From Vombatus ursinus (Eukaryota > Chordata > Mammalia > Diprotodontia > Vombatidae), in NCBI RefSeq assembly GCF_900497805.2, contig NW_020944351.1, positions 2,922,239 through 2,986,238 on the forward strand: a DNA stretch of 64,000 bases, written 5' to 3'. The translations under genes were made by a program, and so were the position numbers. The notes beneath the pieces were generated by a model. That model saw only the letters and a program-made list of their open reading frames with translations, was not told the origin of the DNA and did no database searches. Below are positions 31,433-42,007 of this stretch, piece after piece. The first letter of the stretch is position 1. Every line of letters starts with the position of its first letter.

Positions 31433-31960
31433 TACGTATGAAGAAACTGAGTCTCGGGAATATGAATGATTTGCTCAGGGACACACCTAGGGTCTTAGAT
31501 GTCGAGTAGGCTGGAAAGGACCTCAGAGATCATTTGGTCCATCTAGTGTCCCTCTTTTACAGAGGAGGAAACTGAGGCCCAGATAGATGAAGTGACTTGC
31601 CTAAGGTCACAAGAAGATCCTAGATCTGGAACTAGAAGGGGCCTCAGAGGCCATTGAGTCCAAACTCCTCCTTTTACAGAGTAGGAAACTGAGGTCCAGA
31701 AGAAGGAGGTGACTTGTTCCAAGTCACACAGTTAGTAAGTGGTAGCCTAACATCTGACTGACATGAAAATTATCCTAATTTTATGAAGAGGATCATGGGA
31801 TTTAGAGCTAAAAGAGCCCTTTAGGGATTGAATCAAATCCACTCCTTTTGTAGAAGAGGAAACCGAGGCTCAGAAAAGAGGAGTGATTCACCCAAGGTCC
31901 TATAACAAATTAATAGCAAAACCAGCATTCACACCCAAGACTTCTGATTCCAAATTCAGT
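31433..31960 (-). repeat. Three antisense MIR/THER-like SINEs in a row
   Basis: Three successive copies of gaggaaactgaggc..gtgacttg..gtca lie near 31440-31498 (start at 31230 before the insert), 31500-31615, 31616-31740, and a fourth from 31790-31960. Each begins gatc/gatt..agctgga/aactaga..cctcagag. Confidence 0.75.
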
Positions 31961-32566
31961 GGGTTTTGCATTCTCCTTCTCTCCCCTGAACTGCCTGGGG
32001 TAGTAGGGCAACTTTTTCTAGGCTGATTTGAGGCTCCCCAGGGGCGTCTATGTGCTCACAGAGATGAAGGAGCACTGGCTTCCCCTCCACAGACCCCTCC
32101 CTCCCACCCTGGCACCCTGATGACTCTGCTTTCTAAATAACTCCCCTACCATCATGAACTCTTTGCAGAATATTTCAAATTGGATTATGGTGGTGAAATG
32201 CTGCTTCTCTGTGAGGTCAAAAAGGCCCTTTTGGTTTGTTTTGTGTCTCTTCCTAGTTATAATATATATTTCTGTCCTTCTTCAGAAGCTACTGCTAATG
32301 GAAATGAGATATCAAGGTGCTTTATGGGGCATGTGATAGGATCATAAAGTCAGGGCTCCTGCCTGGAAGAGACCTTTCTTAGAATAGCAGTCCACAGAAG
32401 GAGACAATTATTAGAGCAGAGAGAGGGAGGGAGGGAACAGCAAGGAGAATCAGCGTTTGGGAAGCACTTGTCACTTGGTGCCGTGGCTGATGTCACAAAA
32501 GTGGCCTCTTTTGAATTGAACTCAAGGTCTCCATCCAGAGTAGAAAGCCTACAAGGGGCAATTACA
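31961..32566. other. No gene seen; mostly unique DNA
   Basis: Only a short SINE scrap near 32335-32380 (aggatcataaagtcagggct, gaagagacc) is recognised. Confidence 0.4.
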
Positions 32567-33001
32567 CAGTACACATTTATTAAGTACTCACTATGTGCTA
32601 AGTGATCTGGGTACAAAGAAAAACAAAAGAGAGCCCTGCCCTCAAGGAGCTTACAATCTAATGGAGGAGACAACATATACATATGTAAGGACATTCAAGA
32701 TATATACAGAGTTGATACAAGGCAGTCTTCGAGGGTAAAGTCTTCTGTAGAAGGTAGCGAGTAAGCTGAGTTTTGAAGGAAGACAGGGATTCTGAGAGGT
32801 GGAAGTAGGGAAAGAAACAGTACAGGTGTGGGATGGAATGGCCAATGCAAAGGCATGGTGATGGTAGATGAAGCATCATGTGTGAAGAACAGCAAGAAGG
32901 AAAGTATAGTTGTACTATAGAGTGCATGGAGGGGAGTTAGTTGTAAGGAGACTGGGAAGGTAGAAAGAAGCTAGGCTCTGAGGAGCTTCAAGTACCAATT
33001 T

Positions 33002-33585
33002 GTTGTTATTGTTGTTGTTTATCCTTTGTTCTCGAAGAGGACCATGACATCAGGGAGGTGATGCTATGACTTGCAGGTGATTTAAGTGAGGGAGGGCTGT
33101 GCAAAGTCACCAGCCTCACTTTCTCCTCCGGAGCCATGTGGATCCAGTGGCCAGATATAGATCAGGACTGCTGGAGATGGTCTGGGATGCAGTGGGGGGA
33201 AAATCCTCAGAGTTTCTTGCCAAAACAGAAACAATTGCTATTTACATTCACTCTGAGCCAGTCAAGGCCCAAATAGTGCCCAAGTGGGGCTTGGCCTGAG
33301 ACCTGTTGTTGGCCAGTCAATGAAAGCCAGGATGATTTAGGTTTAAGGAATGGTCCTTAAGAAAGAAATCTAACTGGTAAATCCAAAGATATCTTGGGAG
33401 GTTTCAGTGATCAAATTTTACATTCCTTTGGGCAGAACCTCCTTTCTTACCTAGCCTTAATCACTGAATGGGCATTGCCTCAGGCAAACTGAGACCTGTT
33501 AAAGATCTTAGCTTAAAAAGGCCAAGGTCTTCCACTGCACCCAGGGCCATCTCCAGTCATACTGATCTATATCTGGCCACTGCAA
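33002..33585 (-). mobile_element. Retroposon with 5' inversion (twin-priming pattern), RTE-like (GTT)n tail
   Basis: The left block (33002-33196) is antisense with the (aac)n tail as gttgttattgttgttgtt, then gaagaggaccatgacatcag. The right block (33197-33585) is in the opposite orientation. Its end (33532-33582: tccactgcac..ctggccactg) is the reverse complement of 33145-33196. This layout, tail half one way and head half flipped with a short duplicated overlap, is that of twin priming. caattt on both sides may be the TSD. Element name uncertain. Confidence 0.7.
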
Positions 33586-33611
33586 TTTATTGAGCAGGGG
33601 AATGACGTAGT

Positions 33612-34604
33612 CAATCAATCAACAAACATTTATTAAGCACCCTCTATGTGCCAGGCATTGTGCTAAGCTCTGGAGATAAAAAGAAAGACAAAATGCAGTC
33701 CCTGCTGTCAAGGGTGTCACAGTCTAAGGGGGGAGATGATAAACAAATATATACAAACAAGCTATCTATCTATCTTGTTTGTGTATATTTGTTTATATTA
33801 TATTTATTAATATATGTATATTTTATCATATATATGATAAGTCAGACACAATTAATGGAGAGAAGGCATTAGAAATAAAAAAGACTGGGAAAGGGTTTCT
33901 GGAACAGATGGGATTTTAGTTGGAACTTGAAGGGAGCCAGGGAAGCCAGTAGGCAGAGATGAGGAGTGGAGGCAGCTATCATACATGGCCTTTTCAAGGA
34001 GTTTAGCTATAAAGGGCAGAAGGAATATAGGACAATAGTTAATAGGGATAGAAGAAACAAGTGAGATCTTTTTCAGGATGAGGAAGACATGGGCATGTTT
34101 GTAGGTAGTAAAGAAGGAGCCAGTAGACATGGAGAGACTGAAAATAAGTGATAGAGTGGGGATGACAGGGGAAGGATACAATAAGGAATGAGATGGCTTG
34201 AGCAGGTAGAGGGGTTGACCTTGGTAAGGAATAAGGCCATTTCAGCACATGAGGCGAGGGTTAAGGAAGAGATAGTGGCAAAAGACATCGAAGTGATAAT
34301 GAGATGAGGAACAGTGGGGAAAGAGGGAATTCATGATGAATGGTCCCAATTTTATCTGTAAAATATGAGGCAAGGTTCTCAACTGAGAGGGTAAGAAGAT
34401 AGGGCCATGGGAGGATTGAGGAGGGAAGAGCAGCTTTGTAGAGTGGGATAACACATTGATTGGGGAGGTAGAGAAAGATTTCCTAGCAGCAGTGAGGGCC
34501 CAGTTGAGGTTGTGCGACATGAATTTGTAGTGGATCCAGTCAGAATGGTTACATGGTTTTCTCCCCTTTCATTCAGCAGCGATGTGTAGGAGAAGAAGGT
34601 GGCC
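33612..34604 (-). mobile_element. Second L2-like LINE, internally deleted, nested in the first
   Basis: It begins with the L2 terminus (caatcaacaaacatttatta, ctatgtgccaggcattgtgc) and runs to about 33955. It then jumps to an upstream pol region; the minus strand reads INYCPIFLLPFIAKLLEKAM (family RPISLLP..SKLLEK). Short AT palindromes lie at 33760-33845. aatca occurs at both borders as a possible short TSD. Confidence 0.75.
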
Positions 34605-35227
34605 AAAGGTGGGAATCAGGCCCGCATCTAGAAGAATCACCTGGCAGCTGTGTGAAGGCTAGATTAGGGAGGGAAGACACCTGAGGCAGAGAGAGACCAG
34701 TTAGAAGGCTATTGAAGTAACCCAGGAGAGAGATAATGAGAGAACTTGAACTAGAGTAGATCCATGAGTGAAGAGAAGGCAGACTATATGAGAGATGTTG
34801 TGAAAGCAGAAGCAATTCAATTTGGCAACTGATTGAATATGTGAGATACATTAAAGTGCTGAATCGGTCAGGATGCTGAGATTGTGAATGTGGGAGCCTG
34901 GGAGAATGGTGGTGCCCTCAATAGTAAAAGACAATTGGTGACATGAAACTGTAGCTCAGGAGAGAGGCTAGGGCTGGATATGTAGAGCTGGGAATCATCT
35001 ATGTAGGCATTAATTGAAAGGAATCATTGGCACTGATAAGATCAAGGTCAAGTGTTCTTGGGCTACTGCCAGGATCCTACCACCTCAGAGGGTATCATGT
35101 CCAAACTACAACTGAATCATCTCTGCAATCTACATGATAAGTGGTCGATCCTATCCAGGCCCTTAGGGTTTGGGAGCCAATTACTTTGTCCCTTTGGACG
35201 GATAGGGTTATTAGGAAATTTTTCTGT

Positions 35228-35290
35228 TATTCTGCTGAGCTAGGATTTGAATCCAGGTCTTCTGAGTCCAAATCGCTTTCTACCATCCAG
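35228..35290 (-). repeat. SINE head fragment
   Basis: gagctaggatttgaatccag and gtcttctgagtccaaatcgc, antisense. Confidence 0.5.
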
Positions 35291-35319
35291 GTTACTTTTA
35301 TCACTGTAGTGTCCCCTCA

Positions 35320-35600
35320 AAATAGAATTTTCTCCGGTCTACGTAGCCTGAGTTCCTTCAACAGATCCTTGTCTGCCCTGATCGCCAGTTCCCTCACCAC
35401 CAATTGAAATAAAATGCTGAGTCCCAGAATTTAGCTTTGGAAGGGACCTCAATCACCATATAGTTTAATCTATATCCAAAAAGGAATTCCTCCCCCCATA
35501 ACATCCCTAACAAGGGATCATTTAGCCTATACTTGAAGACCTTCAATGACTGGGAACCCACTACTTTAAAAATGAAGGTAAAACATCTATGAAATGATAA
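35320..35600 (-). mobile_element. L3/CR1-like LINE fragments
   Basis: gcctgagttccttcaacag near 35350, then ggaagggacctcaatcacc, acaagggatcatttagcc and tacttgaagaccttcaatg, a CR1-clade 3' end. Confidence 0.6.
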
Positions 35601-35639
35601 TGCTGTGCAACATCCCACAGGGAGAAAGTGTGGGATGGA

Positions 35640-35830
35640 GGCTTGGAATTCACTTTCTGGGGTCAGCTTTCACTGCCGACACCTACTGGGTACATGATCT
35701 TGGGCAAATCACTTCCTATCCTTGGTCAGCAGTTTCCTCCGGTGTAAAATGGGGGTAGAAATGCTTATACCACTTCCTTCGTCGGGTCATTGTCAGAAAC
35801 AAACCCTCCTTGGAAATCTGAAAGCACTAG
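35640..35830 (+). repeat. MIR-like SINE
   Basis: catgatcttgggcaaatcac, gcagtttcctccggtgtaaa, aatgggggtagaaatgc, ggaaatctgaaagcactag. Confidence 0.7.
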
Positions 35831-36254
35831 AGAAATGGGGCCTCTGAACCATCCAAGACAATGCAAAGGTCAGATTTTGATGGCAGAAATTCCATTTGCA
35901 TGCACATTTGCTATTATTTGAAGTTGCGAGTCTCTGGAGTAAAGTAAGGTCTCCCTGCAGAGGGAGAATTTACTCCCTAGTCAGTCCATGGAGCCTTGTA
36001 AGAGATGTAAATACCTCCAAAACAGCTCCCGTTTCATGTTTTCCCCTGCTACTCCTCCCCCATCACCTCCCCAATTGAGTGAATCACACATTTAGCAATT
36101 AACAAAGGACAAGGTACCCTTTCAGTAACAGATGTTTGCTTGGGGTTCAGAATTTCAACTAGAGAGGCTTTGCTAGTTACTCTAGGTGCATATCAATAGG
36201 CTGAAATTCGTGCCTTAACTTTCTAGAACAGACTTACTCTTACCTGAAGATTTT
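35831..36254. other. No gene seen; unique DNA
   Basis: Includes octamer-like atttgcatgc near 35894; no exon recognised. Confidence 0.4.
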
Positions 36255-36395
36255 TCTACCCTGGAAGGGACCAGCTATCCTAGTGCATTCAGTTGAGATG
36301 TGAAGCCATTGAGGGAAAAGGGAGTTGTCCAAGGTCACACAGCTGGTGAGCAGCAGTCACATCCAGATTTCTCTGGTGTATCTGACAACTGTCCC
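36255..36395 (-). repeat. MIR/THER-like SINE
   Basis: ccctggaagggaccagctat, gttgtccaaggtcacacagc, tcacatccagatttctctgg. Confidence 0.7.
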
Positions 36396-36404
36396 TTCCC
36401 TTTA

Positions 36405-36610
36405 GGCATAGTAGAAAGAGCTCTAGGTTTGGATTCAGCATCTGACTGGGCTGCAGTCCCAAGCTCTACCACATGGTAGCTGGGTGACCCTGGGCAAGTG
36501 TCTTTTCCTTTCAAAGCCTCATTTTCCCTCTTTGTAAAATTAGGCAGCTGAACTAAATGATTGATCTCTGAGGTCCCTTCTGATTTTCTAAAGTTCTGCA
36601 TCTTATGATA
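36405..36610 (+). repeat. MIR/THER-like SINE
   Basis: gcatagtagaaagagctc, tgggtgaccctgggcaagtg, ccctctttgtaaaattagg, gatctctgaggtcccttctg. Confidence 0.8.
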
Positions 36611-36748
36611 TGACTGAAGCTGTTGGGAGTGAGGTGGGAGAGATTGTGAGGAAACAAATAATTGGTCCCACAGGCAGAGAGGCTGATATGTTATCTGTGC
36701 TATCTATATCAGCCTACAGAGCAAATTGGGCAAAACTACTAGATAAAT

Positions 36749-37006
36749 GGGCAGCTAGGTGGTGCAGTGGATAGAGCACAGGGTCTGGAGTCAGGAAGCT
36801 CTGAGTTCAAAATCAGTGTCAGACACTTAATAGCTGTGTTACCCTGGGCTGGTCACTTAATCCCTACTTGTCTCAGTTTCTCATCTGTAAAATGGGGACA
36901 CACTGGAGAAGGAAATGGCAAACCACTCTGGTGTTTTTTGCCAAGAAAACTCCATGTTGTCCATGGGGTCACATAGAGACTGACATGACTGAACAGCAAC
37001 GGCAAA
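36749..37006 (+). repeat. MAR1 CORE-SINE, full length
   Basis: Head ggcagctaggtggtgcagtg is near-consensus. The tail has gagaaggaaatggcaaacc, tttgccaagaaaactcc and gactgacatgactgaac. A possible short TSD is tagataa on both sides. Confidence 0.93.
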
Positions 37007-37384
37007 TAGATAACATCAACATATTTATCACAGGGTCAGGCGTTAGAAGAATAATCCATATCACGAGCAGCTTTTCTAAATCCATGCAAATGATTTATTG
37101 GCTGATTTTTAAAAAGCGTCAGAAAATCCCATCACTTAAAATATGAGTCCAGACTTATGTCTAGCCTGGACATAGTAAAACTTTTGCTTTGTAAAACTTC
37201 CAAGCCTTATGGGAATGTGAGCGGTTAATATCTCGAGCAACCAAAGCACCCACCATTTGAAATGGCCCCAGGAAAGGGGATTATGGTGGTGTTCTTTCAT
37301 GTGACTCTCTCCTTCAGAATATAATTAAATCATGGCTGCCTCATTCCTGCCCCTGAAGCATCTGTGCATATGATTCAGAGCTGG
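37007..37384. other. Unique DNA; possible conserved noncoding element
   Basis: Repeat-free, AT-rich, with atgcaaatgatttattgg (octamer plus AT core) and agaatataattaaatcatgg. No open frame of note. Confidence 0.35.
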
Positions 37385-37550
37385 CAGCCAGATACCTTGG
37401 ACACCATTTTGTGCAACTCCTGCTTTTTACAGAAGAGGAAACTGAGTCTCATTGAGGTGACAAGGCTACAGAGAGAGTAAATGGCGGAACTGGAGTTGGA
37501 ACCCGGGTCCTCTACTTCCACAGAGTTCCTTCTCCAATACTGTGCTGCTG
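37385..37550 (-). repeat. MIR/THER-like SINE
   Basis: tttttacagaagaggaaac, gaggtgacaaggctacagag, ggaacccgggtcctctac, caatactgtgctgctg. Confidence 0.75.
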
Positions 37551-37747
37551 TTTTTGTTTTAGTCAAATCGTATTGACTTTATTCAGGAATAGAAGGGTTG
37601 CCACTGAGCACTTCACATTTCAGGCTATAGGTAGCCCCATTCAAGAGTGAGAAACAATAGCTTTTTTCTATCCAATGTGGGTGTCTATAGTCTTCACTAA
37701 TAGGCCCTTTAATAAGCCAGAAGGAAGTGGGGCCAACACATTCATAG

Positions 37748-37860
37748 GATCAAAAGGATCATAGATCTAGAGCTGGAAGGGACAGGAGGGGTCATTTCAG
37801 TTTGACACACTGTTATTTTACATATGAGGAAACCAAGGCCCAGAAAGTAAAAATGATGTC
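37748..37860 (-). repeat. MIR/THER-like SINE fragment
   Basis: gatcatagatctagagctgg, aagggacaggaggggtcatt, catatgaggaaaccaaggcc. Confidence 0.75.
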
Positions 37861-38487
37861 AATTTTTCCTTCCCTAAGTATGGAAAAAAAAAACTGTCTG
37901 CCAGTACATGTACCAGTCTGTTGCTGAACCTTCTCTCTGACTCATCTGGATTCTGACAGATGCTTGGTCCTTGATCCTAGGGACTCCTTCCCCCTCTCCC
38001 TGCTATGCTTGTCTGGTTTGTAAATTGCACAGCTTCTGTTGAGAAGCCCCCCTTGGCTAATAATTTGATATTAAGCCCCCTCCTTCCACTCCAGTATGAC
38101 TCCTAGCTGCTGAACTATGCTGTGGGTTCATGTAGTTATCCCCCTGAGAGCGCCACCAACCCCATCACACACATGGCAAAAATATTAGAGGTTTGTGTAG
38201 TTTCCCTGACAAAATGACAGCAAAGAGGAAAAGGGGGTCTTTGACAGTGAGGATGCTTAATAGAGATGGAGATAACGGCAACTATTTTCATATAACCAAT
38301 TATCTTTGTGTTAAAAGGAGGAATAATTATAGAAGCCAATCCAGTCCATATCAAAAGAAGCCCTCTTTGGGTGAGATGACCTCTAATTTGAATTAAAAAA
38401 TATATTTCATTGGTGCCTTTAATCATTTCTTGGTTTATATACTCCCCTTTCCAACCCCCGAAGATGGAGCCCTCCCTTGTAATCCCA
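37861..38487. other. No gene seen; unique DNA
   Basis: An antisense open frame (38136-38498) has no recognisable domain. Confidence 0.4.
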
Positions 38488-38745
38488 TCTAAAGTCACTC
38501 AGTTGATACAAAAGTGTCAGAGCAGAAATTCAAAGCCAGGTCAGAACCAGTGCTCTTCCGATGCCTCTGTCTTTGGAATTGGAGGGATCTTGAAAGTTAT
38601 CTAATCCAGTGATCTCAGCTTTGAGATGAAGATGCCAAGGCCCAGGGAGCTGAAGCAACTTACCTAAGGTTACAGAGTCACTGGGGGGGGGGATGGGGAA
38701 GGCTCCAGCTTTGGTCTCCTGACTCCACTCTACCAATCCTCCCCT
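38488..38745 (-). repeat. Two antisense MIR/THER-like SINE pieces
   Basis: First (38488-38570): taaagtcactcagttgatac, aattcaaagccaggtcag, agtgctcttccg. Second (38573-38745): ggagggatcttgaaagttat, tttgagatgaagatgccaag, ctgactccactctaccaatc. Confidence 0.65.
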
Positions 38746-39279
38746 ATTTTAAAGAGGTCGCTTTCCTTTTACAGCTCACACTCCTGATACCAGAGCACTG
38801 GTTTATCCCTTGTTCCTTTGAGTCATTCATTCATTCCTAATGTTCTCAATTGCCTACCATGTAGTTATTTTTGTCAGTCCCTAACCTTCCCCCTCCCCTT
38901 GATATTTCATTACATAGCAGGGAAATATGGTAGAGAATTTCATTTTGGTTATGAAGCTTCCAAAAAGGCCATGCCTTCCACACCATGGTCTGATATCAAC
39001 AATTTCTCTGGAGAGGAAAAAAAAAAAGCTGGTTATGCTGTGTTGTCTAATTCTTTATTTTCCTTATCAATAAATAGAAAACTCTTACACATAGTTGGGT
39101 CCCAGAAGTATAGGGTTTTTTAAATCTAGTGGGAATCTCAGCTTGCCACAGTAGCCCTACAAAGCGTCCTGTGAACATCCTCTCAGGGAGGTTTCCCATC
39201 CTTTGGGAAGATAACCAAATTTAATATTTTCTTTCTTTCTGCTATGCAGTGAGGTCATGGAGCCCTGCATGTGGGATCT
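38746..39279. other. No gene seen; unassigned DNA
   Basis: A possible L2 tail scrap lies at 38820-38860 (tcattcattcattcctaat). Nothing else. Confidence 0.35.
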
Positions 39280-39420
39280 CATTAAATCCTAGGACATTTT
39301 AGAGCTGGAAGAAATCTTAGAGATATTCCAGTCAAACTCCTCATTTTACATTGGGGAAACTGAGGCCCAGAGGTGGGCAGGGACTGTTATAAGCTCATGT
39401 AGCTAGTGTTAATGGCTTGG
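39280..39420 (-). repeat. MIR/THER-like SINE
   Basis: attttagagctggaagaaat, cattggggaaactgaggccc, agctcatgtagctagtg. Confidence 0.7.
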
Positions 39421-39796
39421 CTTTAGCACAAAAAGAACCTTTTCTTCTTTTTTTAAACAATAACTTCACTTAAGATATGGATATCTGATTTGTGGGTATC
39501 ACAAAACGTGGAGCAGTGGCTGATACACTCGTTGGCAGAATTGGGATCCAAAATTATCTTGATATCTTGACAGTCTGGAATGATGGGCCAAAATCAGGGA
39601 AATGAAACGTGACAGGAGTAAATGCAGAGCCTCGCTGAAGTTTTCCAGATTGTGCAGATCTATATAAGTATAGAGAGAGCAAGGAGAGACCTGGGTCAAG
39701 AGCAGTTCTTAGGGAACAATATCGGGAGTGGTTGACTACAAGCCAAATAGCGCCTACCAACATTCACCTCCACCACCACTGCCACCACCAATAACA
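39421..39796. other. No gene seen; unique DNA
   Basis: Antisense open frames at 39499-39763 have no recognisable domain. Confidence 0.4.
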
Positions 39797-40142
39797 AAAT
39801 GTCTGCGTTTCTCTACTATGTGTGAAACAGTGTGCCAGTCATTGGAGGAGATAGAAAGGTAAATAAGACCCACTCCCTACCCTCAAGGGGCTTGTTATCT
39901 AGGAGGAGCGAAATGGACAGAAAAATGAGTATAAACTGAAATAGAATGATTCACACATAAGACAGGGCCAGGCTATGTGGTTTGAGAGTCAGGGAGTGTG
40001 TGTGTGCGTGGGGGGTGGGATTTCTGCCTAAGAGAACTCAAAGAAGGTTTTATTGTGGAAGTGGACTCCCCCCCTTCTTTCTGATCTTCTGGTTGTTTTA
40101 TTTGAGCATAAAGTATATAGTATATATACTATATATACAGTA

Positions 40143-40412
40143 GTAGTAGAAGTAATAATAATAACAATCATAATTATGGCTGGCATTTTTATAACATTTT
40201 AAGGTTTGCAAAATGCTTGGCAAATATGACCTAATTTTGTCCTCACAAGAAGCCTGGGAGGCAAGTGCTATTATTAATTCTATTTTACAGAAACTGAGGC
40301 AGAGAAACATCAAGGGACTTGCCCTGTCACACAGCTAGGAAGTATCTTCTTTGAGCTCAGGTGTTCCTAAGTCCAGAGCCAGTGCTCTATTCACTTCACC
40401 ACCTAGATGCCA
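40143..40412 (-). repeat. MIR/THER-like SINE
   Basis: aagtaataataataacaatc, ttaaggtttgcaaaatgctt, ttttgtcctcacaagaagcc, cagaaactgaggcagagaaa, tctattcacttcaccaccta. Confidence 0.8.
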
Positions 40413-40499
40413 AGAGAGATAAAGTCAGCATAACAATCCTTGCGACTTACTCCAGAGAGTTTGAGGGCTGATATAAGGAAACTAGAGATGTTCTACGTT

Positions 40500-40630
40500 G
40501 AGTGATATGACCTTGGCTTTGATTTTCTGTGATCACTGATATTGAGCTACATTCCTATTTCAGTATTTCTGATTCTTTGGTGAATTGGTGATCTTAGTGG
40601 TGTGAGCACTCTGTCCAATGGTGTTAATCC
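40500..40630. repeat. Unclassified dispersed repeat, copy 2
   Basis: gtggtgtgagcactctgtcc and gatcactgatattgagc partly match 16000-16180 and 50500-50680. Confidence 0.35.
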
Positions 40631-40750
40631 CTACCCAGTGAAGACAAGATTTGAACTGGGCCTTGAAGAATGATTTAGAGTTAGGACAGAGGCAGGGCAA
40701 GAGTAGGAATTCTAGGCCTAGGGAATAGAATGAACAAAGGGAGAGAGGTG

Positions 40751-41169
40751 TGATTTTTATTTCAGTGGTTCCTTTCCTATGCTTTTGCCTGGGATGATGA
40801 GAATTTTGGAACTGATCAGACTTTTCTAATTGTCAGCTTCACTCACCCGAGTATCTACCACATAGAAAAAGAGAAGCAGGAGGGAGGGGAGGGTGGTATG
40901 ACGCCTAGGTGAAGAGAGTATCCATGCCACTGAAATTACTGTTCCATCAATGCCCAAGTATTGAGTCTTGGAGTTAAGAGAGTCAGGAGTGAGGCATGGG
41001 GGAGTGGATTCTGGAAGCCATATTACCCCCAGAGCATGTCCGTGCCAACATGCCCATGCAGCAAGAACATCTGCCTAGTTTGAGTCTTCTTCCTTCTTTC
41101 ACAGGCTTTTAGCACCTTATGTTTGCATGAAATTTTAGTTCCTGAATGTTGGCTTCAAAGAAAGCATGA
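40751..41169. other. No gene seen; unique DNA
   Basis: No repeat or exon is recognised. Confidence 0.4.
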
Positions 41170-41490
41170 ATGGATAGAGGGTGGGCCTTATGGTCATGAA
41201 GACAGATTCAAAGTCTGTTTCTGACACATACTAGCTATATGACTATGGCAAGTGTGGTAGTGTGAACAGTTCTGGCTTTGGAGTCAGAGTACCTGAGTTC
41301 AAATGTTCTCTGCCACTTACTATCTGTTTGACCTTGGGGTAGTTATTCAACCTCCCTGGAACTCAGTTTCCCCCTCTAAAATTTAGGGGTTGGGCTAGAT
41401 GGTCTCCAATGGCTCTTCCAGCTGTAGATCCATGATTTTGTGAAATACTTCACCTCTCAGTGCCCCAAGGTCACTCTCTATGGCTGAGGG
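41170..41490 (+). repeat. SINE inserted into another SINE
   Basis: The outer SINE runs 41170-41253 (gactatggcaagt) and resumes at about 41446 (acttcacctctcagtgcccc); together these restore ..ggcaagt-cacttcacctctcag. The inner SINE (41255-41445) has gttctggctttggagtcag, gagttcaaatgttctc, gctagatggtctccaatggc and gatccatgattttgtg. Confidence 0.7.
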
Positions 41491-41667
41491 ATTACTGATC
41501 TGTGTCAGGGGAGGGATGTCCTTGATACAGGATAGCAGGTAACCATTGTATATCAGTTAAATCATAGTTCTTGATCTCCCCTCCCTCCTCTTTAAACCTG
41601 AAGAAACACAGGGCAAGAAAAATGTCTTCATCCTAACAAAGTACTAGGCACTTGGCCCAAAAGGGTC
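41491..41667. other. No gene seen
   Basis: No feature is recognised. Confidence 0.3.
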
Positions 41668-41760
41668 TGTTAGAATCCCAGAGTTGGAAGGAACCTCAAA
41701 GAGCATCTAATCCAATCCTTACCCAAAGCAAACATTTTCTCACAAGTACTTCCTAAGCTA
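41668..41760 (-). mobile_element. L3/CR1-like LINE 3' end fragment
   Basis: ttagaatcccagagttggaa, ggaacctcaaagagcatct, aatccaatccttaccc. Confidence 0.6.
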
Positions 41761-41768
41761 ACCCATGC

Positions 41769-41883
41769 CATTCTCTCTCCCTCTCTCTCCTTTCTTTCTT
41801 TCTTTCTCTCTTTTTCATCTTTCTTTCTTTCCTTCTTTCCTTCTTTTTCTTTCTTTCTTTCTCTTTCTTTTTCTTTCTTTCCT

Positions 41884-41931
<48 letters not shown>

Positions 41932-42007
41932 GCTTTCTTTCTTGCTTTCTTTCCTTTCTTTCCCTTCCTTCTCTCTGTCTCTCTGTCTCTCTCTCACACA
42001 CACACAC
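41769..42007. repeat. Long CTTT-rich pyrimidine tract
   Basis: Over 200 bp of nearly pure C/T on the plus strand (cttt, ccttt, ctct) ends in (ca)n. Open frames in it are artefacts. Confidence 0.95.

Larger units (their letters stand above)
32567..35046 (-). mobile_element. L2-like LINE acting as host for nested insertions
   Basis: Three pieces form one antisense L2: 32567-32996 (3' end: cacatttattaagtactcac to gaggagcttcaag), 33586-33611 (tttattgagcaggggaatga), and 34605-35046 (gcatctagaagaatcacctg, ggagaatggtggtgccctca, gggaatcatctatgtaggc). The outer joins restore family order, for example gacgtagtca followed by ggcccgcatctag. Confidence 0.75.
39797..40750 (-). mobile_element. L2-like LINE 3' end, interrupted
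   Basis: The left part (39797-40075) has actatgtgtgaaacagtgtg and ctccctaccctcaaggggct. The right part (40632-40750) resumes aagacaagatttgaactggg, ccttgaagaatgatttagag and attctaggcctagggaat. A SINE and an unclassified piece lie between. Confidence 0.65.

Noticed and set aside
36749-36800. tRNA gene suggested by gcagctaggtggtgcagtgg and gagttcaaaatc
   Set aside because: It is the tRNA-derived head of a MAR1 SINE; CORE and RTE-like tail follow directly and no cloverleaf is complete.
40098-40313. Antisense Tyr-rich frame
   Set aside because: It is built from the (AAT)n tail of a SINE and a TATA palindrome.
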